From Rhodocyclaceae bacterium UBA2250 (GTDB lineage Bacteria; Pseudomonadota; Gammaproteobacteria; Burkholderiales; Rhodocyclaceae), in NCBI GenBank assembly GCA_002347285.1, contig DDXW01000002.1, positions 1-58,389 of the forward strand: a stretch of DNA of 58,389 bases. Direction: 5' to 3'. Position 1 is the first letter of the stretch. Each line of letters begins with the position of its first letter. Both the position numbers and the translations under genes were made by a program. Shown here in pieces: positions 9,901 through 18,154 of the stretch. A model generated the notes under the pieces. It did not search any database. It worked only from the letters and a program-made list of their open reading frames with translations, and was not told the DNA's origin.

Positions 9901-12900
9901 CGACGGCGAAGTCGGAGAGCGTCGACGGATAGATGCGGTCGGCGTTCAGGTTGATGTCGCCGGCGGAGATGAAGGCGCCCGCGTAGGTGCCGTCCGCCAC
10001 CACGGCGCGCGCCTCGATGTCGCCCGTGCTGTTGAGCGTCGTCGTGCCGAAGCCCTGCTGCGTCAGGGTACCGGCCAGCACGAGGTGGTCGGCGGTCGCC
10101 GTCAGCGTGCCGGTGCCGGCCGTCGCGTCGTCGCGATAGACACTGGTCTGGCGGGCGACGTTGGTGTTGCCGAGGCTGATCATCGCGGCGGCCAGCGTTG
10201 CCGAGGCGTTCGGCTGCGCCTTGAGGTTCGGCGTGTCGAGCGTGATGCTGCGTTGCGTTCTCAGCGACACCGCGCCGTCGAACTCGATGCGGTTCTCACT
10301 CTTCAGCGTGACGTCGGCGAAACCGGCCGTCTCCAGCTTGCCGGTCGCCACCGTCGCCAAGCCGTTGTGGGCAAAGGGATCGATCGCCTGGCCGAAACTC
10401 ATGTTCCCGGTGCCGGCATCGTGACTCTGCGTCATGACGAGACGGCGCGCCGACTGCACCTGCGTCTGGATGGCCTGCGCCAGTGGCGTATGGTTGCCTG
10501 ATGGATCGAACACCGAGTTGAGGGTGGTCCACATGGCGCTGCTATGGTCGAAATCGACGGTCAGCGAGCCACCAAGAGCGCCCGTGCCGCCCTGCGCCTT
10601 GTATTCACCGTCGAGCAGCATGCCCTCGCGCGCGGCGAGTTTCACCGTGCCGCCATTGCTGCCGACCAGCGTGCCGCCGCGCGTGGTCGCCGCCGTCAGG
10701 TCGAGCGTCGCTTCCGTGCCGGAAACGTCGATCAGCGCACGCTGGATGATGGAGTCGCCGGTAACCGGATCGGTCGTTTCGATGGCCTGGGTAACGAGAT
10801 AGCCTTTGGCGGCGTCGATCGTCACGCCGCCGCCATCATGCACCGTGCCGCGCCGCAGCCCGTTCGCGCTCGGGTCGAGGCGCACGTAGCCCCGCGCCAG
10901 CAGCTTGGCGTTGGCACCCAGCCAGATCGCGCGATCGGCCTGGTATTCGTCGTCCTGTGTGCTCGGCACCGATTGCGTCAGACTGATTTCTCCGCCCGGC
11001 GCCTCCAGCGTGCCATCGACATAAATCGAACGTTCCGATTTCAGCATGATGCTGCCACCGGGATCGACGCCGAGCCAGGCGCCGGTGCCGACCGTCAGGT
11101 CGCCGTAAACCTGTCCCAAGGTCGCGAGTTCGAGGCTGCCGGCCTGGCGCAGGACATCGGGCAGTTGCTGCGCCGTCCAGAGCAGCGAGGCGTTCCGGCC
11201 GTTGCCGCGCGTCAGCACCAGCGATTGCGGCGTCGCCTTGACGCGCGCGCCGGCCGCCACGGTCAGCTCGTCGCGTGCCGTGATCTTGTGGCTGGCGAAA
11301 CCGCCGGTCTGGAAGAATGACTCGTCGAGATGCATTTCGCCGGCCCGGCCGAGCGCCGCGCCGCCGATGCTGACGTTCGAGGCCGTGAGTTCCAGCGTGC
11401 CGCCCTTGCCGGTCAACCTGCCGTCCGACAGGCCATAACCCTTGAGCGTGCCGTCGAGATCCAGCCGGGCATCGTGCTTCGATCCCGTCATGATTTCGCC
11501 GCTGCTCAGCACGATGGTGCCGGCGTCGCCGAACTTCGCCTTGCCGCCGGACTGCAGCCAGGCACCGCCCGAGACGTCGATCTCGCTGCCCGCCGCGAGC
11601 GTCAGGTCGCCGTCGGAAATCAGGCTGATGGTGCCGCCTTCCAGTGCCACCGGATCGCTGCCGTTACCGGTGCTCGCCGTGCGCAGGTCGCTCACCCGCG
11701 TGCCAGCCGTGGAGAGTTTCGCGTTCGCACCGAGCACCAGCGCGGCGGCAGCCGGATCTTTCGTCGCGAGCGGGTAGTCGGTCTGCAGCTTGATCGTGCC
11801 GCCGGCCGTGGCGATGCCGCCCAGCACGTCGATACGCCCGGCCGTGATGTCGAACGTGCCGCCCGGTCCGGCGTTCAGCCGCACGCTGTCCGGCAGCGTG
11901 AAATCGCCGCTGGTGGACAGCGTGAGGCGGTTGAAGCCGTTGACGTTGAAGATGTCCGACGAGAGTAACAGCGGGGTGTCGCCGAGCGGGTCGGCGGTGC
12001 CGAAGCCGGCCGCCAGCGCCGCTTCGCCATTGACGAAGCGCACGGCGTTGCCAAGACCGTCCAGCTTGAGCTGAGCGCCGGCGGGCCGGCTGGCGGCGGT
12101 GCGCTGATGGATGCCGGCGACCGTGCCGCCGCGCAGCGTGCCGTCGAGGACGACCTTGTTCGCCGTCACGGCGAAGGTGCCCGCGTCCTTGCCTTCGACG
12201 TAGCCCGCCTCGTAGCGGTAGGTGTCCTTGACGAAGCCCGTGTAGGTCTGCAGCGGCGAGGCGTCGGCGATGTTGACCGAGCGGTTGCCAACCAGCAGGC
12301 GCGTTGTGCCGGTATCGCCGCCCGCGTAGTTCAGGCTGCCGCCCGAGACATCGACCGTGCTGCCCCGGCGCAGGATCACGTCGCCCTCGGACTTGAAGGC
12401 CACGCTGCCGCCGACGGCGCTCTTCTCGGCGATGCCGCGCTGCACGCCGGCGATGTAGCCGGACACGTCGGCCAGCGGCGTGCCTTCGCGGATGTCGATC
12501 AGCACCTTCTGGCCGGCGAGGATGCCGGCGCGCTGCAGCGGCGAGTCCTTGAGTTCGTTGCCGCGCAGCTCGGCCTCGACGATGTTGCGCTCCACCGACA
12601 GCGCCACGTCGCGCAGGCCGGCGACATCGACCGTCGCGCCCGCGCCCATGTAAATGCGCGCGGCCGCGTCGCGCACCTGGCCGAACGCGTCGCTGTTGCC
12701 CGAGAGGTCGCCCTGGGCCGTGAGGGCAACCTCGCCCGCGGTGGCGACGAGGCGCGCACCCGCCGCGTCCGCCGTCGCGCCTTCGAGCACGATGGTCTTG
12801 CCGCTGCCGGCGATTTCCGACTTGTTGAAGGTCTGATCGTCGCGCAGGGTGCGCGTGCTGTCCGTCTCCGGCGTCACCTCGGTGACGCTGCCGGCGCCGA

Positions 12901-14005
12901 AGGTCAGCGTGCCCATGCGCTTCGCCAGCGGGTTGTAGACCGAGCTGCCGTCGTCCGCCTTTTCCAGATAGCCGATGTCGACCGTGTCGCGCGCCTGCAG
13001 GTAGATCGAACCGTTCATGTCCACCGTCGTGGTGGCGGAAAGGCGGCCCAGCTGGTTCACCGCCAGCGCGGCCATGGTGATGTTGCCGCGCTCGGCGACG
13101 ATCTGGCCGAGGTTGGTGGCGACGCCCGGCGTCGCCCCGGAATCCACCTCGACGAGGAAACCGCGCAGCTTCGAGCCGCTGGCCGGCGAGGCCAGGTAGA
13201 CCTTGCTGCCCGCGGCGAGAATGGCCTGCCCCTGCGGGGTGACGATGCGTCCGGCGTTCACGACGCGCGGCGCCAGCAGCATCACGCGCCCTTCCCGGCT
13301 GGTCGTGATGGTCGCGCCGGCCTCGACCTCGACGAGGCTCGTCGCATATTGCGCGTCGTCGCCTTTCCATTCGAAGACCGGATCGGCCTTGGCTTTGTCC
13401 GTACCCTGCTTCGCCGAGAGCAGGCCGTTCTCGAACACGTCGTCGGCGATGTCGAGCGAGGACGCGACGAGCCCGCCGACGTTCACCTGCGCGCCCTCGG
13501 CGAACAGGATGCCGTTGCGGTTGACGAGGTAGATCGCCCCGCCGGTGCCGCCGGTATCGCGCGCGATGGATTCGAGGATGCCGCGGATCACGCTCGGGTC
13601 GTTGCCGCCGATCTTGTTGAGCGTCGCGGCGGCGGCATCCGGATGGCTGAACGTCACCCGGTAGCCCGCTTCGATGTCGAAGCTGTTCCAGTTGAGCACC
13701 GCCTTCGCGGTTTCCTGGCGGATCGTCATGTGCGTGCCGACGGTCACCGGATCGGCGACCGTGCCGCGCGACACGAAGCCCGTGGCCGCCACCGGCAGCG
13801 GATTGGCCAGCGGCGTGCGCGGCGCGCGCGCCAGGGCGGGCGGGGCGAGCAGCAGCGCCGCCAGGCCGGCGGAGGAAACAACGGCCGCCGCGCGGCGCGT
13901 GGCCCGCCGGGTCGAACGCTTGCCATGGCCGCGCGCCCATTCGGCCACCGCCATCCAGGTGCCGCGCGCCGTGTTGAAGACCAGCCGGTAGGTGCCGCGA
14001 TTCAT
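3935..14005 (-). CDS. Giant filamentous haemagglutinin-like TpsA exoprotein
   Basis: This 3356-residue protein is the secreted partner of a two-partner (type Vb) system. It has an extended signal region (MNRGTYRLVFNTARGTWMAVAE) before a hydrophobic core, as in large TpsA proteins. The N-terminal TPS domain (about 65-330) carries NWNSFDI (105-111) and NRNGILF (162-168), close to the NPNGI-type motif that TpsB recognises. The bulk is Gly/Ala/Thr-rich repeat sequence (GGTVKLAAREG, GGDVTVTAGEDISG types) expected to fold as a long right-handed beta-helix. The C-terminal ~700 residues resemble the filamentous haemagglutinin family C-terminal domain (DUF3739). A polyproline/Ala tail ends in an acidic EEEEQR. 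No CdiA-like toxin tip (VENN) was seen, so an adhesin or structural role is more likely than contact-dependent killing. tpsB ends just upstream, and exbB-exbD-tonB follow. Confidence 0.9.
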   Translation of the reverse strand: MNRGTYRLVFNTARGTWMAVAEWARGHGKRSTRRATRRAAAVVSSAGLAALLLAPPALARAPRTPLANPLPVAATGFVSRGTVADPVTVGTHMTIRQETAKAVLNWNSFDIEAGYRVTFSHPDAAAATLNKIGGNDPSVIRGILESIARDTGGTGGAIYLVNRNGILFAEGAQVNVGGLVASSLDIADDVFENGLLSAKQGTDKAKADPVFEWKGDDAQYATSLVEVEAGATITTSREGRVMLLAPRVVNAGRIVTPQGQAILAAGSKVYLASPASGSKLRGFLVEVDSGATPGVATNLGQIVAERGNITMAALAVNQLGRLSATTTVDMNGSIYLQARDTVDIGYLEKADDGSSVYNPLAKRMGTLTFGAGSVTEVTPETDSTRTLRDDQTFNKSEIAGSGKTIVLEGATADAAGARLVATAGEVALTAQGDLSGNSDAFGQVRDAAARIYMGAGATVDVAGLRDVALSVERNIVEAELRGNELKDSPLQRAGILAGQKVLIDIREGTPLADVSGYIAGVQRGIAEKSAVGGSVAFKSEGDVILRRGSTVDVSGGSLNYAGGDTGTTRLLVGNRSVNIADASPLQTYTGFVKDTYRYEAGYVEGKDAGTFAVTANKVVLDGTLRGGTVAGIHQRTAASRPAGAQLKLDGLGNAVRFVNGEAALAAGFGTADPLGDTPLLLSSDIFNVNGFNRLTLSTSGDFTLPDSVRLNAGPGGTFDITAGRIDVLGGIATAGGTIKLQTDYPLATKDPAAAALVLGANAKLSTAGTRVSDLRTASTGNGSDPVALEGGTISLISDGDLTLAAGSEIDVSGGAWLQSGGKAKFGDAGTIVLSSGEIMTGSKHDARLDLDGTLKGYGLSDGRLTGKGGTLELTASNVSIGGAALGRAGEMHLDESFFQTGGFASHKITARDELTVAAGARVKATPQSLVLTRGNGRNASLLWTAQQLPDVLRQAGSLELATLGQVYGDLTVGTGAWLGVDPGGSIMLKSERSIYVDGTLEAPGGEISLTQSVPSTQDDEYQADRAIWLGANAKLLARGYVRLDPSANGLRRGTVHDGGGVTIDAAKGYLVTQAIETTDPVTGDSIIQRALIDVSGTEATLDLTAATTRGGTLVGSNGGTVKLAAREGMLLDGEYKAQGGTGALGGSLTVDFDHSSAMWTTLNSVFDPSGNHTPLAQAIQTQVQSARRLVMTQSHDAGTGNMSFGQAIDPFAHNGLATVATGKLETAGFADVTLKSENRIEFDGAVSLRTQRSITLDTPNLKAQPNASATLAAAMISLGNTNVARQTSVYRDDATAGTGTLTATADHLVLAGTLTQQGFGTTTLNSTGDIEARAVVADGTYAGAFISAGDINLNADRIYPSTLSDFAVEIHNNPDGRITTGHYDKRDGDGGTVMSAGGRFALVAPQVTHGGTLMAPFGTLELRGDTVELKNGSVTSVSGDGQTILFGQTQLSGEEWVYALGEQVRRVIALAPEKRIVLDGDSVAKSENATVDLSGGGDMLAWEFLPGTGGSKDVLDAATNPNTYAILPTYNGNFAAYDQQSWTGAALAAGERIVLTDSVGGLAAGTYVLLPARYALLPGAYTVTFTGQTDVAAGRSTALATGGWQTAAWRGTATTGGTQRAAVSELVEIASGDVARTQSEYIETRASDFFAGGASRLPGDAGQLAVRAGSSLTLAGSLNTAHAATHRGAEVDIAANQLVVRGTKAAQGDYSGYVALDAASLNGLGAESIALGGIRGRNTDGTTLDVSASVVVLDNAGTALAAPDLILAAKNKVSLAENAAMTAEGGMAADALTTAGDGALLRVSGNGLGQLVRTYAEGEAKGVRGELSVAAGATLTGAAVTLDATKNSTFAGQFGKTAKGEETVKALALGANRISLGTVPTGTGGLALDDNRIAALGKIETLRLKSYSTVDLYGATSFGTNLKTLEIQAAGIAGRDNAGQMATLAATNLTLSNPDKIAFDAAKPAGTGSGTLALTATDTLTLGQGNFKVDGFATSTLTARQIVATGAGSHSYAGDLTMTAGRITASSDARQKIAAAGKLVTQAIAQTTPFSGADFGGQLTLSGATLQHGGNIELPAGKVVLQATAGDLELRDGSNVAATGASKTFADKTLFVSGGTVVLESNGGNVVQAEGSNVDVSGASLEGEGGDAGRLEVRAADGTATLAGTLKGQKGAGGATGGEFLLDAGGVADLSALAGQLGTSGFDESVDVRARGGDMTLSNGSTLKAHEVKLATDDGNLTVAGTIDASGAKGGSIELWANRGATANTGKLTLAGTAQLKATATEVLAKASGTRGEGGDVTLGVSASSAAQAEEARLLMLAGSTIDVSAAAGSAASGGKVLLRAPRVGTSEIAITGNADGSLEHQPGTTSAKIGTTITGASSVVAEAARIYETTGNLSIDTAQQTAWKTDTAAYMANAAAIKTRLGLTDALAHVQAGIEARATGDITLANDWNLYGWRDGGEPGLLTLRAAGDVNLNASLSDGFTSLTANTVGSGESWGYRIVAGADDDAANPLALAAPADLGGKGKLTLAANKLVRTGTGSIDIAAGGEIKGKANAVVYTAGTAGATIPAAEFAAIYSQYSTNNPSFPTRGGDLSLVAQGDITFERNSDYTVVDWLWRQGRLLANGMLGNAYNTAWWINFPQFKDGVAALGGGDVTVTAGEDISGLSVSAPTNARLKGKNILPSAENLVSQGGGNVKVSAGGSIDNGEFYAAAGDMEIVAGDAFGTDGAANVIALGDSAVRVQAGSGAQIDKIVDPFLLEQVAGNTKNIRGDNGVTLGTIGNINRSTYFSNYSAASRVDLAALSGKVALGYKTLLPPTLNLAALGGSLDLSGDMTLAPSPTGNLGLYAADTITIANTIALSDAPVSALVNPLSPKWEGKPEEADDEVTATNRHSNPPLHAGDTEPVRIVALNGDIVSLQDNVNSYFPKRALISAGGDIVDFGIVGQNLAATDITRIVAGGDIVFKPSLNSDGELANTNKGIELGGPGRLEVIAGGDVDLSNSKGIVTRGNFNNPFLGDSGASILVQAGAATADYAGFLAWLEEPAQAEARALAGYTSLGSDTARAAFLAQTDSAQKLRDAFYAILRGVGRAAATSGSQEYAAGYAAIAALFPEKNGPYDGDIRMYYSQIKTEQGGGIDLLAPGGMANAGLAAGGDTGKTASQLGIITARGGSVRAMVRDDFAVNQSRVFTLQGGDILIWSSEGDIDAGKGAKTAASTPPPQIIVRGDKIVLDTSNSVSGSGIGVLLGKDGIEPGSVDLIAPKGAVIAGDAGIRALGDVYLAGAKVVGADNIQAGGKQVGVPQVEAAAAPPPPPPPAAEAAKAAETATAAMGESTRGANIASSILTVEVIGLGEEEEQR

Positions 14006-14014
14006 GATCTTCTC

Positions 14015-15628
14015 CTAGAACTCGTAGCCCATGCGCACGTGCAGGCGCGTGTCGTTTTTCCTGGTGCGCGGCGCGCCGTCGGCATCGTCGGCGCCATCGC
14101 GCAGCGCCTGGGCGAGGTCGAGCGCAAGGCGCAGGCCGCTGCCGTCGCGCAGGCGCAGGCCGACGCCCCAGCTGCCGATGGCGAAACTGCTCTCCTGGCC
14201 GGGATCGGGCTTCTGCACGCGCAGGCTGGCCCAGTCGATGAAGCCGAGCGCGCGTGTCTCGATGCCGGATTCGGGCCAGAGCGATGGCGTGCGCAGTTCG
14301 AGGCGCGCGCGCCAGGCGTCGTCGCCGGTGCGCTCGGCATCGAGATAACCGCGCACGGAGTCGACGCCGCCGGCGGCGAACTGCTCGTTGGAGATCAGCG
14401 GCTGGCTGGCTGTCTGGAAATCGAGGCGCGCCGTCAGGTCCCAGCCGCCGCCGAGCGACCGGTTGTGCTGCAGGTCGCCGCGCAGCACGGCGAAGCTCGA
14501 TTTCGCGCCGTTGCGCTTGCAGTCGAACTGGTCGTGCGGCAAGCCGTCGTCGCAGATCACCGTGCGGTCCGACAGGCCGCGCAGCGACCAGCTCGCGCCG
14601 AGGTTGAACTGCCACTGGCCGGTTTCGTTCTGCGTGCCGCCGGTGTACTGGACGCCGAAGGGCACGTAGCGGATCGGCTTGTTGGCGGTGTCGGCGCCGA
14701 TCAGGTTGGTGGTCTCGTCGAAATCCTTGATGTCGAAGCCGGCCGACAGGCTGTGGAAATAGGCGCCGCGCGCCGGCAGCGGGCGGATGTAGCGCAGGCC
14801 GAGCGTGGTGCCCTTGCCGAGCACCGTGGTGCTTGCCGCCGTGGCGAGGTTGCTGTCCGAGCCGACGGCATAGGCCGCCAGCGTGCCGGCGCCGAACGGC
14901 GCCGAATAGGTGCCGGTGAGCACCTCGACCTGGTCGGTATCGAGCGGGGAATTCTGGAACGACAGACCGAAGCTGTGCCCTTTCTGCCAGACGTTGTCGT
15001 AGCGCAGCGAAGCCTCGAAACGCCGGTCCGTCGTGTCCGGGCTCTGCTTGTTGTTGATCTCGGCGCTGCCGTGCAGCGGCAGTTCGTCGTCCACCTTGAG
15101 TTCCACCTCCACCGTGCCCGGCGCTCGGCCGGGGCGCAGCAGCGGCGTGACGCGCCGGTCGGGCGTGCGCGACAGCGCGGCGAGATCCTGCTGGGCGTCG
15201 GTGAAGTTCGGCACCGTGCCCGGCGCCAGCGAGGGCGCCTCGGCGCGGATTTCGTCGCGCGCGTAATAGCGGTTGCCGGCGACCTTGAGCCGCTCGACGC
15301 GCCCCTCGGTGACGCGCAGCTGGACCAGCCCTTCCGTCACCTTCTGCTCGGGGATGTCGACCAAGACCGTCAGGTAGCCGGCGTCGTGGTAGGCCTTCTC
15401 CAGCGCCTCGCGCGCCTTCTCGATATCGCCAAGCGAACGCGCCGGCCCGAGGAAGGGATAGACCGCCCGCTCGACATCGACCTGCGGCAGCACGCTGTTG
15501 CCGTCGATGGCGAACTCCATCACGTCGAAGCGGCGCTCGGCGGGGGCCGGCGGCGCGTCGGCGGCACGCGCGGCGGCGGCCACGAAGCAGAAAATGACAG
15601 CGGAAAGGAGGCGGGGCGGGATCGGCAT
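14015..15628 (-). CDS. TpsB/FhaC/ShlB-family two-partner secretion transporter
   Basis: A 537-residue outer-membrane protein with a signal peptide (about 1-22, ending AAARA). Periplasmic POTRA-type domains lie at about 30-190 (RFDVMEFAIDGNSVLPQ, GLVQLRVTEGRVERLKV). A 16-strand-type beta-barrel runs to the C-terminus and ends in a terminal Phe (RMGYEF), as needed for BAM insertion. This is the Omp85-superfamily pore that exports its cognate TpsA. The tpsA start codon lies 9 bases after this stop, so the pair is certainly one operon. Confidence 0.93.
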   Translation of the reverse strand: MPIPPRLLSAVIFCFVAAAARAADAPPAPAERRFDVMEFAIDGNSVLPQVDVERAVYPFLGPARSLGDIEKAREALEKAYHDAGYLTVLVDIPEQKVTEGLVQLRVTEGRVERLKVAGNRYYARDEIRAEAPSLAPGTVPNFTDAQQDLAALSRTPDRRVTPLLRPGRAPGTVEVELKVDDELPLHGSAEINNKQSPDTTDRRFEASLRYDNVWQKGHSFGLSFQNSPLDTDQVEVLTGTYSAPFGAGTLAAYAVGSDSNLATAASTTVLGKGTTLGLRYIRPLPARGAYFHSLSAGFDIKDFDETTNLIGADTANKPIRYVPFGVQYTGGTQNETGQWQFNLGASWSLRGLSDRTVICDDGLPHDQFDCKRNGAKSSFAVLRGDLQHNRSLGGGWDLTARLDFQTASQPLISNEQFAAGGVDSVRGYLDAERTGDDAWRARLELRTPSLWPESGIETRALGFIDWASLRVQKPDPGQESSFAIGSWGVGLRLRDGSGLRLALDLAQALRDGADDADGAPRTRKNDTRLHVRMGYEF

Positions 15629-15712
15629 GGCCCGTGGATTTTCGGCGCCGCGGATGACAATTCATGGACGTCCCGGCGCGCGGTGCATAAGCCGAACGGA
15701 TCAACGTCCTTG

Positions 15713-15735
15713 CCGCCGCCCCGCCGATGCCGAGT
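15713..15735 (+). repeat. Dispersed 23-base GC-rich repeat, copy A
   Basis: This copy reads CCGCCGCCCCGCCGATGCCGAGT, matching the window-wide consensus CCGCCGCCyCGCCrGCGCCGAGT at all but two positions. It lies between tpsB and the terminator of the next gene. Other copies are at 18327, 25502, 38840, 39867, 51652, 53303, 53674, 56080, 56713, 57444 and 57522. Confidence 0.5.
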
Positions 15736-15747
15736 TTCGTGCGGGCG

Positions 15748-15774
15748 AAAAAAAGGGCCGCCCGCAGGCGGCCC
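15748..15774 (-). terminator. Rho-independent terminator
   Basis: On the minus strand an 8-bp perfect stem (GGGCCGCC / GGCGGCCC) with a 4-base loop is followed directly by seven T residues. It sits about 45 bases after the stop of the minus-strand gene at 15818-17308. It should end that transcript before tpsB. Confidence 0.88.
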
Positions 15775-15817
15775 GAAGAGAGGGTGTGGATAATCCGTCG
15801 TTATGTCGCGCAGCGGC

Positions 15818-17308
15818 TTAGAACAGGCGCTGCAGCGGCTTACACATGTTGCCGCCGCGGGTGCCCTTGGCGACGTTGGCGGTCGTGGTCGGGTCGTAGG
15901 TCGGCGGCAGGGCGGCGACCCAGGCGCTGGTGTTGAAGGCCGGGGCGCCGGCACGGCCGATGAAGAAGTCCGCGAAGTCCTTCTTCAGGCCGGCCAGGCT
16001 GCTGCGGTACTGCATGGTCAGCTCGGAGGCGAACTCGTACTTGCCCTCGATCAGGTTGGCCTTCGAAGGATGCACGCCGGTGCCGGTGCTGGCCGGGACG
16101 ACGGCGGAGGTGGGGTCGTTGTCGTAGTACATGCCGGCGCCGTCGAGAGCACGATAGCTCCAGCCGTTGGCGGCGTTGGAAGACTTGCCCAGGCTGTCGA
16201 CCGACAGCACCGCCACGGCGCCGTAACCGCCGGCACCGAAGTTCACGCTGTACGACTTGCCTTCCTCGTCCTTGAAGGTATGCACGCCGCCGGCCGCGGC
16301 CTTGGTCATGCAGTCGGCGACGTTGCCCGACGAGGAGTTCTCCAGCACGGTGTAGCCGGCGGAAGGATCGATCACGAAGGGATCGGCCGAGGTGCCCGAA
16401 CCGGAGACGATGCCGCTGGCCGAGTCGGTCATGCGGGTCGGCTGGGTGTTGCCAGAACCAGCAATGGAGTCGACCGTGCAGGGGAAGTTGTTGAAGAACC
16501 AGTTGTAGCTGGTCTGGGTGCCCGAGCCCGGGACGCGGCGGCAGACGATGACGCCATCCTTGTCACCAACGCCGTCACCGATGTCGGTGCCGACAGTCAG
16601 GTTGGCGGCCTGCTTCCAGCCGGTCAGGTTGCCCGACAGCAGGGCGCCATAGACGGCGCGGCTGAAGTAGGTGGTGTCGGGAATCGCGTTTGTCACGGCC
16701 AGGCCCATCGCCAGGGTGTTGACCTGGGTGATGGTCATGCCGGCGACCTCGGCGGGCGAGAGCTGAGTCTTGCCGAACTCGACGTTGAGCGGCTCCTTGA
16801 ACATGGCGGGCGAGACGTCGGAAACGCCGAAGTCGGGCACCATTTCCTGGCCGGTCGGGGTGCCGACGCCGGGATCGACGCCGACCACCGGGCACTTGTA
16901 GTTGTAGGAGCCGGTGGTGGCGGTGCAGGTGGCGGCGTTGCGGTCCAGCACGGCCAGCGCCTCGGCGCGGGCCACCGGGTTCACGCCGAAGACGGAGCCG
17001 CCGGTGGAACGCTTGATGAACAGCACCTTCTTGCCGGCCAGCGAAGCGGGCACGCCGTCGGTGGTGCCCTTCATCGTGCCGAAGAAGGCGCGCTGCTGCT
17101 TGCCGTCGCCGCTATCCACGTAGGCGAACCAGTCGGTGCCCTTGGTGCCGGTGTACATGCCGGTGGCGAGGGTTTCGAGGAAGTTGTCCGGGGCCGAGGC
17201 GCCGGAGAGATAGACGGTGAGGTCCGCGGTATCGAAGGCGGACAGGGCGAAGGCCGGAGCGGCGGCGAAGGCGACCGCGCAGGCGGCGGCGATTTTCTTG
17301 AATTGCAT
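15818..17308 (-). CDS. Secreted protein, possibly periplasmic-binding-protein-like
   Basis: The 496-residue product has a clear signal peptide (AAACAVAFAAAPAFA) and no membrane segment after it. The early segment VYLSGASAPDNFLETLA is reminiscent of the ligand-binding loop of PstS-like phosphate-binding proteins, but the resemblance is weak. Several Cys residues (CTATTGSYNYKC, CRRVPG, C-terminal NMCKPL) suggest disulphides. The start has a good ribosome-binding site (CAGGAG, 7-8 bases upstream). It follows a PEP-CTERM gene by 27 bases with no terminator between, so the two are probably one transcript that ends at the hairpin at 15748-15774. It has no PEP-CTERM tail itself. Function not recognised. 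Confidence 0.75.
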   Translation of the reverse strand: MQFKKIAAACAVAFAAAPAFALSAFDTADLTVYLSGASAPDNFLETLATGMYTGTKGTDWFAYVDSGDGKQQRAFFGTMKGTTDGVPASLAGKKVLFIKRSTGGSVFGVNPVARAEALAVLDRNAATCTATTGSYNYKCPVVGVDPGVGTPTGQEMVPDFGVSDVSPAMFKEPLNVEFGKTQLSPAEVAGMTITQVNTLAMGLAVTNAIPDTTYFSRAVYGALLSGNLTGWKQAANLTVGTDIGDGVGDKDGVIVCRRVPGSGTQTSYNWFFNNFPCTVDSIAGSGNTQPTRMTDSASGIVSGSGTSADPFVIDPSAGYTVLENSSSGNVADCMTKAAAGGVHTFKDEEGKSYSVNFGAGGYGAVAVLSVDSLGKSSNAANGWSYRALDGAGMYYDNDPTSAVVPASTGTGVHPSKANLIEGKYEFASELTMQYRSSLAGLKKDFADFFIGRAGAPAFNTSAWVAALPPTYDPTTTANVAKGTRGGNMCKPLQRLF

Positions 17309-17335
17309 GGGGTTTCTCCTGAGGATGAAGGTCGA

Positions 17336-18154
17336 TCAGACGCGGTTGGCCATGCGGCGGCGGGCCATGAAGCCGAGCATGCCGAGGCCGGCCAGCATCA
17401 GCGCATACTCGGAAGGCTCGGGGACGGCGGCATAGATCAGCGTGCCGTTTTCGGCCAGCGTCCAGGTCATTGGGGTGCTGCCAGCCATGTACTGCTGGAC
17501 AGTTGCCAGGGTCGTGGGCACGCCGGCAGCAACTGTTTCCGACAGCATGAAGAAACCAAGCGAATCGCCGATGCCAGCAGCGTTGTTGAACGTAGCACGG
17601 CCGCCGATGGTGCTGTTCCACTTGGAAATATTTGAGTCGGCGCCGGCATACACTGCGGATTCGGCGGTCAGAGCCGGATTCATCGCCGCCAAGTAGATGT
17701 CAGCACCGACACCATACCCGCGGAAGTCGGCGTAAATGGGTTTGGTGCTGATCGAAGTGGCAGTAGTGAGGAGACGGTCAGTACCGGAGGAGTCAACCGC
17801 AGCGATGTTCCACATCAGGCGCGAGGTATCAGTCGAGGCGGCCAGGAAGGATTGCAGGTTGGCATCGGCGGCGACCGAGTAGATCGTGCCGGTGGCCTGC
17901 TTGTCGGCGGCCAGAGTCACCGACGGGCTGGTCGTGGTCGAGCCCCAGAGGCTGATCGTGCCGCCGTTCGCGAGCGAACTGAGATCACGCACGTAGGCGC
18001 GGTCGTCGGCCTTGCTCGCCAAGTCGGCGCCCATGTCATAGATGGTGAAGAACAACTCGCCGTTGCCGCCCTGCGAGTTGATGATCGCGGCGTTGGCGCC
18101 GGTGGCGGCCACGAGGGCGACGGCGGCGGCCATCAGTTTCATTTTCAGTTTCAT
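17336..18154 (-). CDS. PEP-CTERM sorting-domain protein
   Basis: A 272-residue exported protein with signal peptide MKLKMKLMAAAVALVAATGANA. Its C-terminus has the complete sorting tripartite: VPEPSEYAL, a hydrophobic helix (MLAGLGMLGFMA), then RRRMANRV. In Gram-negative exopolysaccharide producers, an exosortase cleaves such tails. The middle is Ser/Thr/Ala-rich with no recognisable enzyme. The start is preceded by AAAGGAG. No exosortase gene lies in the window. Together with epsA upstream, this suggests the protein belongs to the biofilm or exopolysaccharide programme. Confidence 0.9.
   Translation of the reverse strand: MKLKMKLMAAAVALVAATGANAAIINSQGGNGELFFTIYDMGADLASKADDRAYVRDLSSLANGGTISLWGSTTTSPSVTLAADKQATGTIYSVAADANLQSFLAASTDTSRLMWNIAAVDSSGTDRLLTTATSISTKPIYADFRGYGVGADIYLAAMNPALTAESAVYAGADSNISKWNSTIGGRATFNNAAGIGDSLGFFMLSETVAAGVPTTLATVQQYMAGSTPMTWTLAENGTLIYAAVPEPSEYALMLAGLGMLGFMARRRMANRV

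Noticed and set aside
7418..10501. Very long open frame (about 1000 codons) antisense to the giant TpsA gene, and similar ones at 5765-7345, 12107-15793 and 1272-3911
   Set aside because: Composition is Arg/Ala/Gly/Asp repeats typical of the reverse frames of GC-rich genes; no domain, signal or ribosome-binding site; the sense strand has clear family matches.
3935..14005. CdiA-type contact-dependent inhibition toxin
   Set aside because: No VENN motif or variable toxin tip, and no small immunity gene follows; the next genes are exbB, exbD and tonB.
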